Below, piece after piece: positions 1 to 11,039 of a stretch of 64,000 nucleotides of DNA (positions are counted from its first letter, which is position 1; each line of letters begins with the position of its first letter). The DNA is from Pollenia angustigena. Lineage: Eukaryota; Arthropoda; Insecta; Diptera; Polleniidae. A program made the translations under genes and the position numbers. Below the pieces are notes generated by a model that made no database searches, was not told the DNA's origin, and saw only the letters and a list, made by a program, of their open reading frames with translations. Where the stretch lies: assembly GCA_930367215.1 (NCBI GenBank), contig OV884057.1, positions 198,141,621-198,205,620 of the forward strand, written 5' to 3'.

Positions 1-226
1 CTCTCTCGCTCTATTTTATATCTTGAGATCACTGAATTCAATTATTGAATTGACGTGTTATGGATTGAGATTATTTGAAGAGAATTTTATTTTAATAAAA
101 ATGGAAACAAGCCTGAGCAGCAAAATTCTCAAGAAATTTATAGGTGTTGAAGTAGTTGTTGCCACAAACCCTTCATGGCTCACGTCGTTACTGCTTAGAT
201 AGCTTAAATTTTTTTTTTTTAAGAAC

Positions 227-821
227 TGTAGTGTACCTCATAAGTTGCCACCGCCTACCCTTAAACTAATCTTGAATCTATACATACCAACCCAAATAGA
301 GTAGGGTAATTATGCAAGATCAAATGACGGCATTTAACAATCGACACACATTGATTGGAATGCAAGTTAATTGGGGTATGAGTATGATAAAAATAAACGA
401 ACAATTCTACTCAATAAGAATTGTAAATTGAGTGACAAATAGGAATGAGTGTAACCACAAACATTCCTATTGGTCAAAACAATTGTAATCAGGGTAATTA
501 TTCATATGTCCATAATACCGATAAAGACAAATAGAACTTTGTCAACTAGTATAATAAGTTAGAAAGGTTAAGAATTAATTTCAATTTTAGTATATAAGAG
601 CAAACAAAATTTAATAAAGTTAGACTTGAAATTACCACACTAATTCGGCAACAACCTGCCTTGTGTTTTAATTAAAAGCCTCACACCAATTCGACAGTTC
701 CTTTGAACGCCTTGCAAATCAGCTGGAACCCTGACAGCTACACAAGTAACCAAGGGCTATAGGGAAATAAGTATACCAACACTTGACACTACACATTACA
801 TGCCGATCCTCATACATTACA
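227..821 (+). repeat. 5' LTR of gypsy-like element
   Basis: Begins TGTAGTG and ends CATTACA. Positions 601-821 repeat at 3863-4083 with only a few differences. This is the only full-length LTR, because the 3' LTR lost its first part. Confidence 0.88.
591..598 (+). promoter_or_regulatory. TATA box of the 5' LTR
   Basis: TATATAAG lies about 230 bp before the LTR end, where a U3 core promoter is expected. RNA start would be about 25-30 bp downstream. The deletion joined the 3' LTR at 3863, just downstream of the position equivalent to this box, so only the 5' LTR keeps it. Confidence 0.5.
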
Positions 822-839
822 TGGCGATCCTGCCAGCCC
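822..839 (+). other. Primer binding site (inferred)
   Basis: TGGCGATCCTGCC starts at the first base after the 5' LTR, the usual place for a tRNA primer site. The leading TGG fits pairing with a tRNA 3' CCA. The tRNA was not identified. A near copy of the same string recurs at about 858-870. Confidence 0.55.
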
Positions 840-1359
840 TCAACACATTACATTACATGGCGATCCTGCGGACTACGAACTAACCCTGCCAAACTAGCAA
901 ATATTCCTGGCAAACTAAAGATCCTGCCAACTCGGACTACAAGGCTAAAATGATGAGTTTCCTTTCAATCATTAAATGGCCCGAGAAGAAAAAGAAGTCA
1001 TCAAAGATAAATTTGATAACTAATATACCACATAAATATATCAAAATTTTTAAGTTCAGACAAATCAATAATTGAAGGGATGAATTTCAATTATAAAAAA
1101 TAAATCAAATAATTAAAAATGTCACCAACAATAAATATTAGTAGACTTTTATACAAGTCTTTGGTTTTTGAATCCTACAATGGACAGACCTAAAAATAAT
1201 GTAGAAATACAAGAAAATATTATGAGCAATGTAAATGCACAAAATACAGAAGAGTTAGTGCCAGAATATGTTAAAACTATATTAATGCTGTACGCAGCAT
1301 ATAGAATTAGTAGATACTTCAAAAAATTATATTTTAAAATATAAAAATATTAATATATA

Positions 1360-2200
1360 CACACAGAAAAAAATCAAGTTAAAAACGTCGAAAACAAGGT
1401 TGATTTAAATTTTTTCGGTGGTGATTTTGCTTCATACGGGTTTCATGTTAATTCAACCTGATTTTACAATAACTGCGAACAACATTTTTTTCTTTTGATA
1501 TAACTATAATTCATGTTAATTTAACATTGCAGTAAAGTTAGAGCAAAATGTAATTTATATTGAAATAACAATCGGAATCACGTTGAATGAAAGTTATTTC
1601 CAGTTGAAACAACGTGAATTTCATGTAGAAACAAATGGGTTTGAGTGTATTTTAACAGTGTGAAGAAGCTTCAGACAACATTTGCATTTATGTAAGAATA
1701 ATTCAAAACCCTGTAACACATGTTTCACTTATTTTGTATTCTCCTTTGTTAACAGAAGCATCAGCAGAATCGCCCGATATGGTCATCATTCTACTTTGAA
1801 AACTTGATGTACTATTTAAATAAACAATTTTAATTAAAAGAATACGGGAATTGTCTTCTTTTTATAACATATTTTAAAAGTGAAAATAAAAAATGTACAT
1901 AATTAAGTAGGTATGCATGTTAATTTAACAAGATAAACTTTTGATTTTAATACAAAACAGGTTTTTATGGGTTCAATATTGAATCCAGATTTATTTATAT
2001 TTTAATATTTTTTTTTTTATTTTTTTAACAGTGAATAATATTAAATAAACGTAATTTAAGGTTATTTTGATATTTTTTATAAAAAATTAATATGAAATAA
2101 TGATAAATTTAAGTAAAGGGCATAATTTTTCTGAAATTTAACATGATTCTCAATCAATATTTTTCCATGTTAATTTTACATGGGTATTTTTTTCTGTGTG
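1360..2200. mobile_element. Tc1/mariner-type MITE inside the LTR element
   Basis: An 841-bp element with short terminal inverted repeats (CACACAGAAAAAAAT at the left, its complement ATTTTTTTCTGTGTG at the right), flanked by TA on both sides (1358-1359 and 2201-2202). TA duplications and no coding capacity fit a non-autonomous Tc1/mariner element. The inside carries several CATGTTAATTNAAC motifs (about 1446, 1512, 1916, 2166). It sits between the LTR and gag, so it entered after the retrotransposon was in place or was carried with it. Confidence 0.75.
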
Positions 2201-2377
2201 TAAAAATAATAAAATTTAACACTATTCAGAAATATAATTAAGATAATTGTAACCAACATTATTAATGATTTTAAACATATACTTATATAAGATACAATTC
2301 TAAAACTTATATTAGAACCATGTGAAACTGAGGTATAAATTTTTTTTTTTTTTAAATAAATAACTAATTTTGTATTA

Positions 2378-3627
2378 ATGGAAGAAAGTCTAACAAAACT
2401 TAAAGATATATTAAAGAGTTTAAAGAAAAGTCCAGGAAGGACATATTCGGGAAAAACAATAAATCTTAGACTAGAGGTTATACGAATTATAACAGAACAA
2501 TTTGAGTTAGCACAACTAGAAGAAAAAGACGAAAAGAAAATAGCAATGCTCAGATTAGAATTTAGCAATATAGTTAGGAAAGTCAAAGAGTACTTAATCA
2601 AAGGCGTTAAAAACCCATTAGAGGCAGAACCATCAGAAATAGAAAATACAATGGCAGCATTTAGTTTAGAGACAGTGTCTAAAGCACTCCCACTTTTTGC
2701 TGGAAACTTTAAAGAACTAGAGAGTTTCTTAATAACAGCAGAACTCATTGAGAAAACTCTTGCTGAAACAGCAAAACAAGATTTCCTTCAATATGTCTAC
2801 CACGCAAAATTAACCTCAGGGGTAAGAACAGCAATAGGTAGTTATGCGAAACCTGAAAACTTCAGTACTTTAAAAACACAATTACAACAAAGGTATAAAA
2901 GTACAAAGACCATTCCAGAATTACAGTCCAAGCTAAGCAATATTTAACAAGGTAAAACGTCTGTCAATGCATTCAGGGAGAGAATATTAACAGTAATAGA
3001 CAACCTGAACAGGTAAGGAATAGAAGAACTTGGTAGTGACGCTATGGAGGCGGAGAAAAATGTCATTATCAGATTAAACTCAAAGCTTGCTCTAGATTCA
3101 TTTAAGAGAGGAATTAATGATAATTTAAGGACGGCAATTTTTGCAGCTCGTCCAAAAACTTTAAAAGACGCTGTAGAACTTGCGCTAGAACTAGAAAATA
3201 AAAATAAAATAACTACTAACTCAGTACAGTATATACAAAAACAGCATCGTAATAATAATGATACCAGGCACAACAGTAGCAATTTTCAACACTAGGGATA
3301 ACATTAATAACAGGAACAGCTATAATTTCCCAAACCGTAGTACTAAAGACTACAACTCAAACAATAATAGAAACAACAGAAATTTTGACAACTACACTAG
3401 GAATAACAATAATTTCCAAAACAGTGGAAGTAACAACTATAATTCAAACAATAACAGAAACAACACAAATTCGTCTGCAAACAACAGTTACAACCGTAAC
3501 AATAATAATAAATAGAAATAACAATTCCAATAGAACCAACAACAACAGACGTAATATACATATAATGCAAGACGAGGGAAACGAGGAAGGCTCGGAATAC
3601 AGGGATATTCCGGACAGCCAAAATTAA
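2378..3627 (+). pseudogene. gag-like pseudogene of the LTR element
   Basis: One reading frame starts at the ATG at 2378 (MEESLTKLKDIL) and carries a charged, helical protein typical of retrotransposon Gag capsid regions. It is broken by in-frame stops at 2945-2947 and 3014-3016, after which the same frame goes on (EAEKNVIIRLNS... to 3295). The asparagine-rich C-terminal part then lies in another frame (3258-3515, long NN/NR runs), so a frameshift is present near 3290. The last block (MQDEGNEEGSEYRDIP) ends with TAA at 3625-3627 in a third frame. No zinc knuckle is visible. The overlap of gag's end with pol at 3603-3627 in the -1 frame suggests the original element used a -1 frameshift to make Gag-Pol. 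Clearly non-functional. Confidence 0.75.
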
Positions 3628-3862
3628 GAGTATTTAAAGTTTCTAATAATAGCACAAATTATAAAATCGCTAAATATAAAAATGAAGATTTAACATTTCT
3701 TGTCGACACAGGTGCCGACTTATCATTATGTCGAACTAAAACAATTTTTGATGATGAACCACTAAATATAAATAATAGATGCAAATTAACAGGCATTACT
3801 AAAGAAGAAATACATTCATTAGGAACAAGTGAACTTGAATTTTCCGTAGCAGACCAATCATG
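3603..3862 (+). pseudogene. Retrotransposon aspartic protease fragment (start of pol)
   Basis: The frame starting at GGA 3603 reads GYSGQPKLRVFKVSNN and then FLVDTGADLSLCR (3696-3734). DTGA is the active-site motif of retroviral-type aspartic proteases, which act as dimers. About 85 codons remain. The frame then enters LTR sequence at about 3862 and stops at TAA 3903-3905. The flap and second half of the protease, and everything downstream in pol, are deleted. No lesion is seen within the fragment itself. Confidence 0.82.
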
Positions 3863-4083
3863 CAAACAAAATTTAATAAAGTTAGACTTGAAATTACCAC
3901 ACTAATTCGGCAACAACCTGCGTTGTGTTTTAATTAAAAGCCTCACACCAGTTCGGCAGTTCCTTTGAACGCCTTGCAAATCAGCTGGAACCCTGACAGC
4001 TACACAAATAACCAAGGGCTATAGGGAAATAAGTATACCAACACTTGACACTACACATTACATGCCGATCCTCATACATTACA
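3863..4083 (+). repeat. 3' LTR remnant
   Basis: Matches 601-821 of the 5' LTR and is followed by GAAC (4084-4087), the target duplication. The 5' 374 bp of this LTR were removed in the same deletion that removed pol. Confidence 0.88.
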
Positions 4084-5156
4084 GAACCAACTAGCTTAAG
4101 CTTCATTCTGTCCACGATTAACAAAAAGCCTTTAAATGCATTTAAAACTGCGATCGGCAAAATCAGGGCGCCGCGTTTTCTCTTTTCTCTATTATTCTCT
4201 TTTATAACGTACGTGTGCACACATATAGAAGAGAATTTCACAACATTAACAACAACATATGTAAAATTCATACAACGCATACAATCGCAATATGTTATAG
4301 TATAGGTTGCCGATCGCAGATATAAAAACAAAATTAAAATAAAAAAACATTGGATTCTTTTGTCCTCGTCCATTTTGCTGCAGAAATTTTCTTGAAGTCT
4401 CTTTTGAAACTGCATTCGTGTCCATGAAACAAAACTTTTGTTCTGCAGGATTTAAGCATTTGTATGTCTTTTCTCTTTCTTTCAATAACAAACTCACAAG
4501 AACTACTGGTACACGAGACAAAGTAAACTTTCCTTTCGTCTTTCCCCTTTCATAAACAAACTCAAATATTTCGCAGCAAATGTTTCATAATATGGACGAG
4601 GACTTACGGAATGTGCGATCAACTTCGCACTTTGCTTAAGCAAATGATAGATTCATAAAACTTATTCAATATGGCTTGACAAATACAATTTACATGTATT
4701 CGCACAGATGCTTAAGACAACCTATGCATACTATAGACGAGCCTTTGGTCCTAATGCCGACATTAAGCCTGTATATGGTTCTCTTTTTGTGCCATTATTA
4801 TGCAATGTAACTAAAATAACAGATACAGGTAGAAATGCGTTAGAGTTGCCAGCTGATTTAAAATTTTTTACACAAACGGTCGTTGACAGGTCAAATTAGA
4901 GGTAAGACTTTTATAATAAGTACCAATGCTGTGCAGTTTTAGCTTACGAAAATATTATTAATCTCGATATAAAAATCTAAAAGTGATATTTGAAATAAAA
5001 ACTGAATTTGGACTTTGGGCCTACCGCTTCAAAATTTCGAAGTGAAGCTATATAATATAAAAGAGTAGAATTTTTTTAGATTTTTGTCAGCAAAAATGAT
5101 TTTCGGAAGTCAAACTTATATAGGACAAACATCCTTCCGTATCGTAAACAATAAAA

Positions 5157-5188
<32 letters not shown>

Positions 5189-5425
5189 AAAATGCCCATA
5201 TACTATTTTGCCTGTCATATAGAAACCATAAATTACTTTAAATGTAAAAGAATGACAAATGTATGAATGCATGAATAAATGTCAGATTGGAAGGGAGAAG
5301 TGGAGATAAAACTAATTACAAATATTAGCTTAAGGCCTAGTTGCTATAGCTTATACATATTAAGTACATACATTAATGTAATAACCAGGACCCGGACTTT
5401 AATGCAGTTAAAATCGCGTTTTATG
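4084..5425. other. Non-coding stretch between elements
   Basis: No gene recognised. Holds the repeat block at about 4600-4752 (see the possible split MITE) and a long poly-T tract at about 5157-5179. Open frames here are short and show no family features. Confidence 0.6.
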
Positions 5426-5433
5426 CTCATAAA

Positions 5434-6455
5434 CAGGGAAACCAGAAATATGCAATTGCATGTTTTTCCTTGTGCAACCAATGAAGGCAGAAACAATATA
5501 TTTATCCGTTTTAGAGCTTTTTATGAATTTTGGCATCGATTTGTTAGTGCATATTTTACCATTTGCAGCATATATTAGTTAAAATAGCCTTTTTGCAGCA
5601 TTTTTTAGGTTTATAGCGCATATTTTGCCTTTTTAATGCATATTTTGATACATATTCATTTTGTTAAATGCCTACAATAGCTTTCGCAGCAAATAAAAAA
5701 AATTTTTTTTCGAAAATCTGTCACTTTAATTTCGACATCTACATTTAATTTTTACTCTTAAATTGCAAGACAAAGCAGGTTGTCATTAAGAATAAACTTT
5801 ATGCGATTTGTATCTATACCAATCATTTAGTATTCAGAATCACTTTTTAAAGTGATCTAACGATGTCCATCCATCCGCCTGGCTGGTTGTCTGTCCATGT
5901 TAGCTTTGTGCGCATAGTACAAGTTCCAATTTTGTAGATAATTTGATCAAATATGGACGAAGTCTATGCAAATGGTGAGAATCGGTCTATAATTTCACAT
6001 CTTAATTAGACTCTTTGTGTCCGCAAGCTATCTAAACAGGATGGTATTTAAATTAAATTCGTGGCAAAAATATTTTACTTCAAATTAAATTATTTTCGAA
6101 TCAGTTCACATTTGCTCCAAGCTCCCGTCCTTATCTAGCTTTAAATTTCTTTTAAATGGTAACATTTGTTAACAATTTTGCGACCGTACCTAAAATCTCT
6201 TTAAGACAAAACCGCATATGGATGTTAATATGCATCTAGATAATATTCAGCGCAAACATCTCTTATATGAATCTTAACCTTTTTTATGTATTTTTTTAGA
6301 TTTTGTTATTAAATTGTTGAATATTGTGTCTTCAAATGAGCAATTTTAATTTTTAGGGCATATTTTTAACATTTTTCAGGGCATATTTACCAGTTTTTAC
6401 TGCATATTTAATGCGCATAAAACGTGTTTTTTAGAGCATATTTCTGGTTTCCCTG
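5434..6455 (+). mobile_element. Non-autonomous hAT element, family hAT-1 (copy 1)
   Basis: A 1022-bp element with a perfect 20-bp terminal inverted repeat, CAGGGAAACCAGAAATATGC, at 5434-5453 and its complement at 6436-6455. An 8-bp target duplication CTCATAAA lies at 5426-5433 and 6456-6463. An 8-bp duplication with CAGGG ends is diagnostic of the hAT superfamily. Both subterminal regions are full of GCATATTTT motifs. There is no transposase frame. The middle (5820-5960) carries a piece of the widespread H2 repeat found again at 33.9, 38.9 and 45.0 kb. A second, inverted copy is at 38491-39629. Confidence 0.92.
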
Positions 6456-6579
6456 CTCATAAAAAATAGAAATATATGCGCTAATAATTAAAAAAATATG
6501 CAGTTAAAATTATCCCGAATTTTTTTATTCGTGATAAAAAAAAACATAAAAAAAACAAAATAAACGTAAGTAGGGCTCA

Positions 6580-6916
6580 CCCTGCAAATAAAATTGGACC
6601 ACCTGATCCATTTTAATAAAATGGACTACTCCATGGACTGGTCCGTGTAATGCAAGCATGGATCATGTCATTGTTAAAAAGTGTTTGTAGTGCGATGACA
6701 TATCTTCGGTTTTTAACGACATGCTTTCGTTTTTAAACGACTTCAAAATTTATCCTCTTGAGTATACCATGGAGTAGTTTCAAAACTACTCCTTAGTAGT
6801 CCAGGTCCTGCCCTAGGACATCGTAATGTTAAATAGACCATGTTTTTTCCATACGTTTGGGTTACTTTTGGACTAGTCCTAGTCCCTTGTTTGAACTGGT
6901 CCTATTATTTGCATGG
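6580..6916. mobile_element. Short DNA element with CCCTGCAAATA ends (copy 1)
   Basis: Left end CCCTGCAAATAAAATTGGAC and right end GGTCCTATTATTTGCATGG form a terminal inverted repeat. The middle holds a palindrome built on GGAGTAGTTTCAAAACTACT. A second copy lies at 63071-63496, 426 bp long because of a tandem duplication. The flanks suggest a 2-bp duplication (CA here, AA in the other copy), but that is too short to be firm. No coding capacity. Confidence 0.75.
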
Positions 6917-8471
6917 CAATTACCACAAAAGTAGAAGTTACAATAAAGTAAAACACAAATATATAAAGAGAAAGAAAGACAATCATGTAAATTAAGTCAC
7001 TTCACCCAGAGAAAAAACATGTTTAAATATGGTCACGTCCAACCAAACTATTTTTAAAGAAAATTTTAAACATATTATGTTTAATATAACCATATAATTG
7101 TCAGCGGTAACCATATTATGGTTAAATTAGGCCTACATCAAGAAGCCCCAACCATAAAATTGTTGCATTTTTTAAACACGTTGTCATTGCGGAGAAGGCC
7201 TTCCGCTCCCGCTTCTTTAGCAGGTACATAAGAATGGTAACGGGATCAAAAAAATAATTATTTTGCTTTTGCTTGTGCAACAAAACAATACAAAAAATGT
7301 TACTCCTTCTTTACTCCCTTCTCATAGAAGAGAGTGTGGAAGGTGTTTCTTATATTTTACACCAAAGAGCCGAGGCCTTCTATGAGGCATTCTTTAGCAG
7401 TTAGATAAGAATAGTAATTTAATCAAAACAATTTTCAAGCAGGCCTTTTAAAGGGCCTTAAGTAAGAAGGTCTTCTGAGTTTTACCGCTGGCCCAGCGGC
7501 ATATAATTAAAATAATTTTTTTAGCTTTATTTAAGTAAATTTTAGAACGCTTTGGGTCATAACTTTTTGCTTAAATCAAGCCGCACATAAGTTTTTGCTT
7601 GGACGAGAATAGTGCAAAATTTTCTTGATTCAAGCCATATTTTCTGGTGATTTAATAAATAATTCCTTCCTTAAAAAATTAAGGCTTATTTGATAATTGA
7701 CCTTCCGTTCCGCATTGTACACAACAGTACCGTACTTGGAGCCTTGTTCTGTTTGAATTATTTTTTTTAGTGAAAAACCATGAATTATTCTGTATTTTTT
7801 TGTACAGGTATTAAAAAAAATATATGTAAAAGAGTTACATTTCCAATTTATCTGATTTTTTCTTTATGGAAACTTCAATTTTAGCTCAAATATTGACTTG
7901 TATAAAAAGAAGAACAAATGTAACAGCTTTGTTAACCCTGATTTGGCAGCAAAATACATAATACTTTTGAGATAAGTCTTTAAAACGTGAAAGTGTTTTC
8001 TTTATAGCCAAATCGACGGAGAATTTTACAAGGACACAGAATTTTCGCGCGTCTGATATGAACATTTCTTGTTGTTACAAACGGAATTACAAACTTAATA
8101 ATACCTTCATTCGCTGCGCGTCATAGTAAAAAAAATTTAAATTTCTTATACGCCACCATGTGCCGTTATTCATATGAATAACAAAATAGGAGAACAGCAA
8201 TGAAATAAAAAACCTTGTTAACCACTTCTCACAAAACTACAAAAACAACAACAACCATTCAAAACGGCAATCGATGACGTGAGAGCACAGCTGGAAAAAC
8301 ATAAACCAAGAACAAATAAAATAACCAATAAAAAATCGTATTCAGCAAAAAAAAAAATGGAAAATAAACAAGTAAGAATGATAAAATTGACTCTGCCGAA
8401 TTTGGCATACCCTTCATTTTGGTTTATAAAATTGAATTTTTTCCTTAATGTTTATAATTACATACATTTTG
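6917..8471. other. A/T-rich stretch, one MITE end
   Basis: At about 7009 the string CAGAGAAAAAACATG matches the ends of the CACGCARAG MITE family found intact at 11040-12130 and 31359-32423, but no matching right end was found. The rest shows no gene. Confidence 0.45.
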
Positions 8472-8605
8472 TACACAGAAAAAAAAAAAAAAACACTGGG
8501 GATAAATCAAGTTTTTTCTGATTACTTTAAGTACGAGTCGTACTCAAAAATTCAAGTACGAATAACACTAAAACGTACTCAAAACAATCTTAAATGGGAT
8601 TACTT

Positions 8606-10324
8606 TCGAGATATACCGTTATTTCGAAAATTAAGGAGGTTGCACAACATATGTTCGCGTAATTCAAAAACGCTTTAGTTTATTGAAAAACTAAATAAAA
8701 ACCGAAATTACGCAATAAAATTTACTTTAAGAAAGGTAAAACGTTTTTCTTATATGCGCAGTCGTTTTAGAAACAATTTTTTTTCTGGAAAAAAAATAAT
8801 TTTTTTTATTAAAATTTCGGAATTTTTGTTTTTAAAACTTCACAAAAAATTGAAAAATGCAACTATGCTTCTAATTTTATGCAGGGTTTAAAAGCATCCA
8901 TCAGCTGGCTGCTTTTTATTTTTGCTTTTGCCACTGCTTTTGAAATTTTTAATTTTTTTCCAATAGCCAATGTTTTGTTTTTCGCTTGTGCAAAAAAGCA
9001 AATCTCCTATTTTGAATATTTTTATTTTCTGACAACTGCTTTTTTACCAGCCAGCGACAAAAATGGACAACCACATAAAAAGCAAAAGCTAAAAAAAATT
9101 ATTTCGCCTTTTGCTTTTTTACTTTTTCCTGAAAGAAGAGCTAGTTAAAAAAGACAAACCAAAAAAAATCTAAAATTCAGAGAACAAAAATTCTTCTCTG
9201 GCTGGTAATAACAAAAACCCGCTGAAGTGTGTGCTAAAAGCAGTCTGAGCAGAGCTATTAGCTCTGCAAAAAGGCAGATTACAACGAAAAAATACTGATC
9301 AGTGTACAAGCAACATGGTTTTTTTTCATGGTGGTGAGGAAAAATAAATTTTTGCCTTTCTTCAGCAATGTTGTAGTAATGTTGTTGTTGCTCGACAGTT
9401 TGCATGACTATAGCACGAAATGTGTGTGTGTGTATTTTGGTTTTTTTTTTAATATTTTTAATAAAGGCAACCAGCCAAAGTGTCTGTTGGATTTTTTATT
9501 GTATAGAAACAAAAACAAATTCTTGTTGTATTTGTTTTGCATGAAAAAAAACACTTGTCTTCGTCGATCATGTGCCTTTCAGCTACCTTTGCGTGGCTTT
9601 TATCTCCTATTTTGCGCCTATTAGCATGCAGTGGTTTTTGATTTGGCGGCTGTTTGACAGAATCTTTTTGTTTCATTCTTTTTCCTACATATTTTCTCCT
9701 ACAACAGAAAAGTTATTGCCATTGCTTTTTGAGTTCCATCAAATAAGAAATTTTGGCTATTGTTAAAAAAGCAATAGTTTGAAAAAGCAGTGTCCATTAA
9801 AAGGTTACTTTTCAAAAACAGTGTGTTTATTTTGCTGCTGCTTTTGAAAAGTGTGGGCTTTTTTAGCAGTGGAACTTGTCGGCTTTTTATTTTTGATTTT
9901 TTTTTAAAAAGGAAAAAGGCAAAATTTGGCTGCTTTTGCTAATATGGCGATAGCATTTTAAACCCTGATTTTATGCAGACATATAAAAAACAATATTGCA
10001 AACAAAACAAGCTATAAATGATTAAAATCTGTTAACAACTTTTGATTTTATGTATTCACACACTTGAAGTACTTTCTCTGCGGAAGATCGTAACGAAGCC
10101 ATATTTTTCATTTTCGGCTTTTCAACTAGTATAACTATAAAGATGTGATGGAAAAGATGTTTTTTTTATAATATGGGGAACTTTGGGCCACACCCGGCAT
10201 GGCTAGGCACCGTCGGATTGACCTGAAAAATTAGATCATGATTTCTTACACCAAACCTCATATTTTAAGCAGCGCAAACAATTAAATTTAAAAAAAAAAT
10301 CCCATACAAGATGCGACCAGTCTA
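8606..10324. mobile_element. Half of a foldback element, split by a hAT MITE
   Basis: 8612-8881 and 9976-10324 match one arm of the complete foldback element at 34008-35498. The right terminus (TGCGACCAGTCTA at 10312-10324) is intact. The left terminus and other arm are missing. Removing the hAT insertion at 8882-9967 gives a sequence colinear with 34440-34700. Confidence 0.72.
8882..9967. mobile_element. Non-autonomous hAT MITE with GCTTTTTG-rich interior
   Basis: 1086 bp. Ends CAGGGTTTAAAA and TTTTAAACCCTG, with the 8-bp target duplication ATTTTATG (8874-8881 and 9968-9975). The related sequence at 34620-34640 lacks the insertion and carries the target once, which confirms the boundaries. 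The interior is full of GCTTTTTG/CAAAAAGC-type words on both strands, perhaps subterminal transposase-binding repeats. No coding capacity. Confidence 0.9.
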
Positions 10325-11039
10325 ATGTGTACCACAAAGGGTTAAAAAGTAAAGGTTAACTCTTGGTTCTCATTTAGTTTATAGTTTTGGTAAAATATGT
10401 ACATAAGATTTCTAAAGTAAAAACCATATCGAGCATGATGTTGGTGTTTTATCATTCTGTAAGATGTAAAAAGAGTAAGCAAATCAATCATAATAACATT
10501 TTCTTTCTAATTTGGGATAAAATCCAATCTATAAGACTTGAATGAAGCGTATGTTGAGATTATTTCAATCTGAGTTTTTCTTATATCAATCTCATTTTCG
10601 GATAATTTCAAATACAAAGTCGGGATTGAATATGGATAATTTAAGTTTTTTACGATTGAAAATCCATACTTGAATCAATGTTTCTGTACTTGATACAAGA
10701 AAATCCGTTCTCACCGAACTATTAATACCGCCTCGGACTGATTAGAGTACGGATGGACTGATTTTTCTTTTGAGTGTACATTTTTATAGAAAAATATTTT
10801 TTCCAATAATATCCGTAAATTCTACAAACAGATATCTGGTAGGCTCCGTATCTAACAGTTATCTTTACCTATCCGGTAAAACTAGTTTGGTAGTTTCAAC
10901 GTTAATTTTGTAAAATACACTACAGTTTTACTAGTTCTTAAGACATTCAAACGTGTTAAAATTATGAAAAATTCGTTACACCATAGATATATATACACAG
11001 CTAGATATCTATTTGTAGAAATTATGGGCATAAACCGTA

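Larger units (their letters stand above)
227..4083 (+). mobile_element. Internally deleted Ty3/gypsy-like LTR retrotransposon
   Basis: A 595-bp 5' LTR (227-821) and a 221-bp remnant of the 3' LTR (3863-4083) share nearly identical sequence. The element is flanked by the 4-bp target duplication GAAC (223-226 and 4084-4087). The LTR starts with TG and ends with CA, and a primer-binding-site-like TGGCGATCCTG begins directly after the 5' LTR. Inside lie a broken gag and the start of pol (protease) on the plus strand. Reverse transcriptase, RNase H, integrase and the 5' part of the 3' LTR are missing: the protease frame runs straight into LTR sequence at about 3862. A 4-bp duplication and a DTGA protease fit the Ty3/gypsy group. 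The copy cannot encode its own movement. Confidence 0.9.
173..4755. mobile_element. Possible MITE split by the LTR retrotransposon
   Basis: The sequence right of the LTR element (about 4600-4752) resembles 44515-44671, which is the right part of a well-defined TTA-flanked MITE at 44403-44671: both hold GCACTTTGC, AAGCAAATGA and a right end like TATAGNNGNGCCT. The sequence just left of the LTR element (about 173-210, with GGCTCA and AGCTTAA) loosely resembles that MITE's left end. I infer that the LTR element inserted into an older copy. The left end is weak and 4150-4520 has no match, so the call is tentative. Confidence 0.28.
8474..10776. mobile_element. TA-flanked MITE carrying two nested insertions
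   Basis: The left end (TA at 8472-8473, then CACAGAAAAAA and about 50 bp including GATAAATCAAGTTTTTT) matches, in reverse, the right end of a related copy at 43860-43905. The right part (about 10530-10776, ending CTTTTGAGTG before TA 10777-10778) matches the body of that copy around 43740-43830. I infer one element whose middle was filled by a foldback element (about 8606-10324), itself split by a hAT MITE (8882-9967). The right terminus has diverged. Confidence 0.55.

Noticed and set aside
2176..2748. 190-codon minus-strand frame
   Set aside because: It is antisense to the gag pseudogene and partly in a MITE end; composition is that of a shadow frame.
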